Part shown: piece after piece, positions 60,638 through 64,000 of the stretch
How the letters are laid out: each line of letters starts with the position of its first letter
Numbering within the stretch: the stretch's first letter is position 1
Assembly (NCBI RefSeq): GCF_003056055.1
Contig: NZ_PYFP01000002.1
Span: forward strand, 434,001 to 498,000
Length of the DNA: 64,000 nt
From: Glaciimonas sp. PCH181
Lineage (GTDB): Bacteria > Pseudomonadota > Gammaproteobacteria > Burkholderiales > Burkholderiaceae_D
Direction: 5' to 3'
Translations under genes and position numbers: made by a program
The notes under the pieces: generated by a model
Told to the model about the DNA's origin: nothing
Database searches by the model: none
Seen by the model: the letters and a program-made list of their open reading frames with translations, nothing else

Positions 60638-61006
60638 ATGAGCAAGCAGCAATGGATCAAAGAAAACCTAAAGCCGGGCGAGGCCTATGCAGGGATCCTG
60701 CTTGGCGTAGACGGCGAGAAAGACCAGCACATCATTTTGCTGCCAGGCCAAGCAACTGGTGTCACTTGGATGGATGCCATTGCCTTCGCCGTAAGGGCTG
60801 GTGGTGAATTACCTACTCGACGTGAGCAATCGCTTCTCTTTGCGAATCTGAAACGTGAGTTTGAGCAGCGTTATTACTGGTCCAGTGAGCAGCACTCGGC
60901 CCTTTCAGATTTTGCGTGGGGCCAGAGTTTTTCCAATGGCGACCAGAGCATCGGCCACAAGGGCGATGTGTTCCGCGCCCGGGCCGTCCGCAGATTGCCA
61001 ATTTAA
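60638..61006 (+). CDS. DUF1566-like (Lcl-type) phage protein
   Basis: The 122-residue protein has TWMDAIAFAVRAGGELPTRREQSLLFANLKREFEQRYYWSSEQHS followed by SFSNGDQSIGHKGDVFRARAVRRLPI, the recurrent PTR..E...YWSS...RAVRR pattern of DUF1566 phage proteins. The fold resembles C-type lectins and its role in phages is not known. It is the first gene behind the rightward promoter, so it is made early. Confidence 0.85.
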   Translation: MSKQQWIKENLKPGEAYAGILLGVDGEKDQHIILLPGQATGVTWMDAIAFAVRAGGELPTRREQSLLFANLKREFEQRYYWSSEQHSALSDFAWGQSFSNGDQSIGHKGDVFRARAVRRLPI

Positions 61007-61057
61007 TCCTTTAGTAATTTTATTGAATTTTATAGCACTGTCCACGTGGAGCGGGAA

Positions 61058-61474
61058 ATGAATAGTCGAGAAGCATATGAAGAGGCGCGCGCTGCCGGTC
61101 TACTTAGCGCGAATGTTGGCACCACCAAATGGGAAGATGCGATTTCTAAGTTGTGCAATTCCGTTTGGGATAAAGCTGTGCGGGCAGGGTGCTGCGGCTG
61201 CAAACCCATTTCGACTGATTCGATCAGTGACGATCTGGCCCAAATCGCCACTTACCTGAGAACGCCAGATGGTGGTCCGTTGCCAGATTCGATCCGCTTA
61301 AATTGGCTTGAGGCGAACCCTAGCGTCATGATTCGCCATTTGCCTACCTATACCCCCGCCCTGCGCTTTCAGATTGATGGCAACGAAGGGCAACTGCTTG
61401 GCGTTGGCGTTGATCTTCGCTCTGCTCTTGATGCAGCGATGCGCAATTCCGCTAGCGGAGTTTGCAATGCGTAA
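61058..61474 (+). CDS. early phage protein of unknown function
   Basis: The 138-residue protein begins MNSREAYEEARAAGLLSANVGTTKWEDAI and has CGCKPIST in the middle, and RFQIDGNEGQLLGVGVDLRSALDAAM near the end. GGAG and GGGAA stand just before the ATG at 61058. It overlaps the next gene by 8 bases. No domain is recognised. Confidence 0.75.
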   Translation: MNSREAYEEARAAGLLSANVGTTKWEDAISKLCNSVWDKAVRAGCCGCKPISTDSISDDLAQIATYLRTPDGGPLPDSIRLNWLEANPSVMIRHLPTYTPALRFQIDGNEGQLLGVGVDLRSALDAAMRNSASGVCNA

Positions 61475-61898
61475 CGCCTCCCAACAATTGACCGAGTTGA
61501 AAAAACTGGTCGTGGTGTTGCGCGCCTGTACGCACATGTCGATTAAAACAGCGCCAGCCCACATTCAGGCGCATCCGCTCTTCCCTTTTAAGCATCCACG
61601 TGGAAGTTCTGAGAAAGCGGGATTTAGCCGTGTGCCGCTATGGGACGCCATTGATGCGCTGCTGGCCGCGCCTGTTGCGCTGGATGTGGACGTGCGCTCT
61701 GCACCGGCCACCCTCGGCAATAACGAAAGCAGCGAGTTGATCGCCGCCCGCCTGGATACTGCCCTCGCCTTTCTTTCAGGTAAAGGGGTTCAGCAAGCGC
61801 TTATGGACATGCTTGATTCCGGCCGTGTTCCGCCTCGGGAGTGGTGGATTGCAAAGTTCGATCGCGATATTCAAAACAACATAGGGAGGCAAGGATGA
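61467..61898 (+). CDS. early phage protein of unknown function
   Basis: The 143-residue protein MRNASQQLTELKKLVVVLRACTHM... is helical and contains FKHPRGSSEKAGFSRVPLWDAIDALLAAP. The start at 61467 follows GGAG and overlaps the upstream gene; the open frame continues upstream within it. It overlaps the next gene by ATGA. Not recognised. Confidence 0.72.
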   Translation: MRNASQQLTELKKLVVVLRACTHMSIKTAPAHIQAHPLFPFKHPRGSSEKAGFSRVPLWDAIDALLAAPVALDVDVRSAPATLGNNESSELIAARLDTALAFLSGKGVQQALMDMLDSGRVPPREWWIAKFDRDIQNNIGRQG

Positions 61899-62194
61899 AG
61901 TACGCCGTGACAGTGTCCGTTGATACCGATTCGCTTAGTGGTTTTACCGATTCATATATTGCGTCTTTGTGGCATGTAGGGCAGGCCAATCCAGCACCTC
62001 ATGACGATCCCGATGCAGGTGCGTTTGCGGAGAAAATTGGGCGCGAGATTATCGCTAGATTTCTGCGCAATATGCCTGCAGAGCTTTATGCCCATCAAGG
62101 TCATCACCATTACTTTTCCAACTTGATCAAGCATGGAAAGATGGTTGATGGTGAGTGGGTGCCCAATGCGGCAGAACAAGCAGGTGCCGAATGA
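61895..62194 (+). CDS. 99-residue early phage protein
   Basis: The protein MKYAVTVSVDTDSLSGFTDSYIASLWHVGQANPAPHDD... continues GAFAEKIGREIIARFLRNMPAELYAHQGHHHYFSNLI. A small beta-then-helix fold is likely. It is coupled by ATGA at both ends in the rightward operon. Function unknown. Confidence 0.75.
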   Translation: MKYAVTVSVDTDSLSGFTDSYIASLWHVGQANPAPHDDPDAGAFAEKIGREIIARFLRNMPAELYAHQGHHHYFSNLIKHGKMVDGEWVPNAAEQAGAE

Positions 62195-62328
62195 GCTACC
62201 TCATCACAATCAAAACACAACCTGATAGCGACGGCGAAACCTATACCGCGATCGGCAATCTTGACGCATTGATCGATGCTGCTTACGACGCTGGTGCACT
62301 GGGCGTAACCGTGATGGTGCAGCTATGA
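62191..62328 (+). CDS. 45-residue coupled small protein
   Basis: The frame MSYLITIKTQPDSDGETYTA... ends ALGVTVMVQL and is probably a small beta-alpha-beta protein. Its ATG overlaps the upstream TGA and its own TGA overlaps the next ATG, both in the ATGA form. The double coupling supports a real gene. Confidence 0.75.
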   Translation: MSYLITIKTQPDSDGETYTAIGNLDALIDAAYDAGALGVTVMVQL

Positions 62329-62543
62329 ATACGCGCTTCGTAGTTGGGCTTATCAGCCTTGTCGCGGTGGCGTTACTTTTCTTTGCCTATGCCATGACCA
62401 CGAATGCAAACCAGCTACCCGATCTGACGCCTGCAGAGGTCGAAGCAGATAAGCACGCGCAGCTGGCACAGCTTTGCAAGTTGGAGTGGCCCGACGTCAA
62501 GGGCGGTATCGAGGCGCGTCGCATCGCCTGCAAGCACACCTAA
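62325..62543 (+). CDS. 72-residue membrane-anchored or secreted protein
   Basis: The protein starts MNTRFVVGLISLVAVALLFFAYA, a signal or anchor segment, then LTPAEVEADKHAQLAQLCKLEWPDVKGGIEARRIACKHT with two cysteines that could form a disulphide in the periplasm. It is coupled to the 45-residue gene. No function is recognised. Confidence 0.72.
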   Translation: MNTRFVVGLISLVAVALLFFAYAMTTNANQLPDLTPAEVEADKHAQLAQLCKLEWPDVKGGIEARRIACKHT

Positions 62544-62547
62544 TTTT

Positions 62548-62769
62548 ATGCCGCAGATCACCGTAACGATGACGGTCGGCGAAGAGTTATTCGAGTTTTC
62601 TAGTTTTGATAATTGGCTTCTCACCGTCCGCGACAAGTTCGTTGCGCATCGTGTGAATAGGGATCGTGTTGTCTGCGTTGATGCAAGCGGCCGTATTTGC
62701 GCCAACGCCCAAGATTTTTCTATTGCTGATTATCCGGTCAAGGTCTATCGCAAACCCATAGGAGCATAA
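62548..62769 (+). CDS. 73-residue early phage protein
   Basis: The protein MPQITVTMTVGEELFEFSSFDNWLLTVRD... with RVVCVDASGRICANAQDFSIADYPVKVYRKPIGA reads as a small beta-rich domain. It starts four bases after the previous stop and ends two bases before the next ATG. Function unknown. Confidence 0.72.
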   Translation: MPQITVTMTVGEELFEFSSFDNWLLTVRDKFVAHRVNRDRVVCVDASGRICANAQDFSIADYPVKVYRKPIGA

Positions 62770-62771
62770 GC

Positions 62772-63146
62772 ATGAGCGCATTTTGTGTATTCGGCGTCAG
62801 TCGCCTTGATTGCAAGAAAGCTGCAGAGAAGAAGGTGCGGACGGTTGATCCGGCCACCAAGAAACGGCTATCGCACGATGAATGGCGCGCCGAAGTTGAA
62901 GTTCTTTCGGTCTCCATATTCGAGGAAAAAAAGACTTTGCGCCAGATTTCACCAGCGTTTGACGCTCCGCAGTTTTGCTACGACTGGATTCGTATTGCGT
63001 CTGGGGGGGGGCAAATCAGGCTGCCCCGCCTGATGGTTCGCGGACCTAAAGTCGACAAAAAAGGCGTTCAGATAAAGCGCGACGGCAAGGTGCTTATCAC
63101 CTGGTTGCCTTACCAAAAATCAGAACAAGCAGCGGTCGCTGCCTAA
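62772..63146 (+). CDS. early phage protein with a G9 tract
   Basis: The 124-residue protein begins MSAFCVFGVSRLDCKKAAEKKV, is basic, and contains PQFCYDWIRIASGGGQIRLPRL. The codons for SGGG include nine consecutive G bases at about 63003-63011, a tract prone to length change. It precedes rdgC. No domain is recognised. Confidence 0.75.
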   Translation: MSAFCVFGVSRLDCKKAAEKKVRTVDPATKKRLSHDEWRAEVEVLSVSIFEEKKTLRQISPAFDAPQFCYDWIRIASGGGQIRLPRLMVRGPKVDKKGVQIKRDGKVLITWLPYQKSEQAAVAA

Positions 63147-63170
63147 ACATCACTTCACTGGAGTTGCATC

Positions 63171-64000
63171 ATGTGGTTTCACAATCTTCAAATTTATCGT
63201 ATTCCCGCGCCTTGGGCGATCAGCGCTGAGCAGCTGGAAGCATTTTTGGCGAAGCGGGTTTTCGCACCGTGCAGCAGTCTGGAAATGCAAACCCAAGGTT
63301 GGACTTCACCGCGCGATAGCGGACAGCTGGTGCATATCGTTGATCGCCAGATGCTTATCGCGTTGCGTACTGAAAAGAAATTGCTTCCGGCCTCGGTTAT
63401 TAATCAGGTCACCAAAGATCGCGCCGCCGAAATCGAATCTGAGCAAGGTTTTGCGCCGGGCCGCAAGCAACTAAAGGATTTGAAAGAGCAAGTCACCGAC
63501 GAATTGCTGCCACGCGCCTTTAGTCAACTCCGGACGACGCACGTATGGATTGATCCGGTCAATGGCTGGCTGATCGTAGATGTGTCCAGTCCATCACGTG
63601 CAGAGGACGCTCTGAAGCTGCTGCTTGCATCGGTTGATAAGTTGGAAGCGTCAGGATTGCGCACGGTGCATTCGCCACTGACATCCATGACCGACTGGCT
63701 TGTGGCCGATGAAGCGCCGAGTGGCTTTACGGTCGATCAGGATACGGAATTGCGCGCCAATGGCGAAGGCAAGGCAACCGTTCGCTATATCCGCCACACC
63801 CTGGAAGTGGACGATACTCGCCGCCACATCGCCGCAGGGAAGCAGTGCACCCGCTTGGCGATGACCTGGAATGATCGCATCTCGTTCGTGCTGACCGAGG
63901 GACTAGCGATCAAGCGCATTGCTCCCCTCGATGTCATCAAAGAAGAAAGCGATCCGACCAATCGCAATGATAGCGAACGCTTTGATGGTGACTTCTTGCT
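63171..64000 (+). CDS. rdgC: recombination-associated protein RdgC, 3' end cut by window
   Basis: The first 276 codons of about 300 are present. The start [14 protein letters not shown], then [41 protein letters not shown] and [19 protein letters not shown] are all RdgC hallmarks. RdgC is a ring-shaped DNA-binding protein that restrains RecA. Phage-borne copies may tune recombination or delay RecA-driven induction. It lies in the rightward operon where lambda has its recombination genes. A GGAG site precedes the ATG. Confidence 0.95.
   Translation, partial: MWFHNLQIYRIPAPWAISAEQLEAFLAKRVFAPCSSLEMQTQGWTSPRDSGQLVHIVDRQMLIALRTEKKLLPASVINQVTKDRAAEIESEQGFAPGRKQLKDLKEQVTDELLPRAFSQLRTTHVWIDPVNGWLIVDVSSPSRAEDALKLLLASVDKLEASGLRTVHSPLTSMTDWLVADEAPSGFTVDQDTELRANGEGKATVRYIRHTLEVDDTRRHIAAGKQCTRLAMTWNDRISFVLTEGLAIKRIAPLDVIKEESDPTNRNDSERFDGDFL

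Larger units (their letters stand above)
17734..64000. mobile_element. temperate siphovirus-like prophage, right end outside window
   Basis: A full phage genome follows ssrA: lysis, tail, head and packaging genes on the minus strand, an early and replication operon, Cro/CI-type regulators, and a rightward operon that is still running at 64000. The HK97-type capsid, portal, S49 protease and gp6/gp10 connectors, together with a long tape measure and lambda G/GT-type chaperones, indicate a long non-contractile tail. Integration at the 3' end of ssrA is a common phage target. No integrase gene is visible near the left end, so it is expected beyond the right edge. All essential structural genes look intact. 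Confidence 0.95.

Noticed and set aside
1..64000. CRISPR arrays, rRNA genes and insertion sequences
   Set aside because: No regularly spaced direct repeats of CRISPR size, no rRNA segments and no transposase-like frames were seen.

Overview
The window reads as a chromosome segment of a beta-proteobacterium of the order Burkholderiales, most likely Oxalobacteraceae-like. The reasons are the aroA-tyrA-hisC-pheA-serC-gyrA order read on the minus strand, the two small OmpA proteins followed by ubiG and gph, and a tmRNA whose tag ends in ALAA. Genus is inference only. The segment is two things joined at the tmRNA gene: about 17.7 kb of conserved core chromosome, then a large prophage that runs off the right edge.

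Core part (1-17733). On the minus strand gyrA, serC, pheA, hisC, tyrA and aroA form the mixed-function supraoperon known from Pseudomonas and beta-proteobacteria (serine, phenylalanine, tyrosine and chorismate synthesis). On the plus strand lie two OmpA-domain envelope proteins, ubiG (ubiquinone), gph (phosphoglycolate phosphatase) and a 1256-residue AsmA-like DUF748 protein. A minus-strand lipoprotein and the complete tmRNA gene ssrA (17359-17733) follow.

Prophage part (17734 to beyond 64000). The element is integrated at the 3' end of ssrA; the integrase and the right attachment site are not in the window. Late genes occupy the left side on the minus strand. Read in transcription order from 47 kb down to 18 kb they are: an Acb2-type anti-CBASS sponge, a fibre-like cluster, an HNH protein, terminase, portal, prohead protease, capsid, connectors, tail tube, tail chaperones with a -1 frameshift, tape measure, DUF2460/DUF2163/NlpC/hub tail tip, fibre, lysis genes. 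The early operon runs on the minus strand from a Cro-like gene (55.7 kb) through a CII-like gene, Rha/KilAC, a Dam methylase, a DUF1376 replication protein with candidate origin repeats, DUF1064 and DUF3310, to a Q-like antiterminator (47.9 kb). A sigma70-like late promoter and an initiator-like tRNA lie just beyond Q.

The CI-like repressor gene (55782) points right. Its probable operators (14-mers of the form TTACTAAnnGGTAA) are found at the cro/cI promoter and again, with the same geometry, over a near-consensus promoter at 60.6 kb that starts a rightward operon ending in rdgC at the window edge. Between the two lie AT-richer cargo genes: a DEDD exonuclease with BRCT domain, lipoproteins and a HigBA-like toxin-antitoxin operon. 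At least eleven terminator-like hairpins punctuate the late operon, which fits Q-type antitermination.

The observations most worth pursuing are the Acb2 homologue, the C1:A72 initiator-like tRNA, the paired operator-promoters, the slippery-site fusion, the candidate replication origin and several tiny translationally coupled genes.
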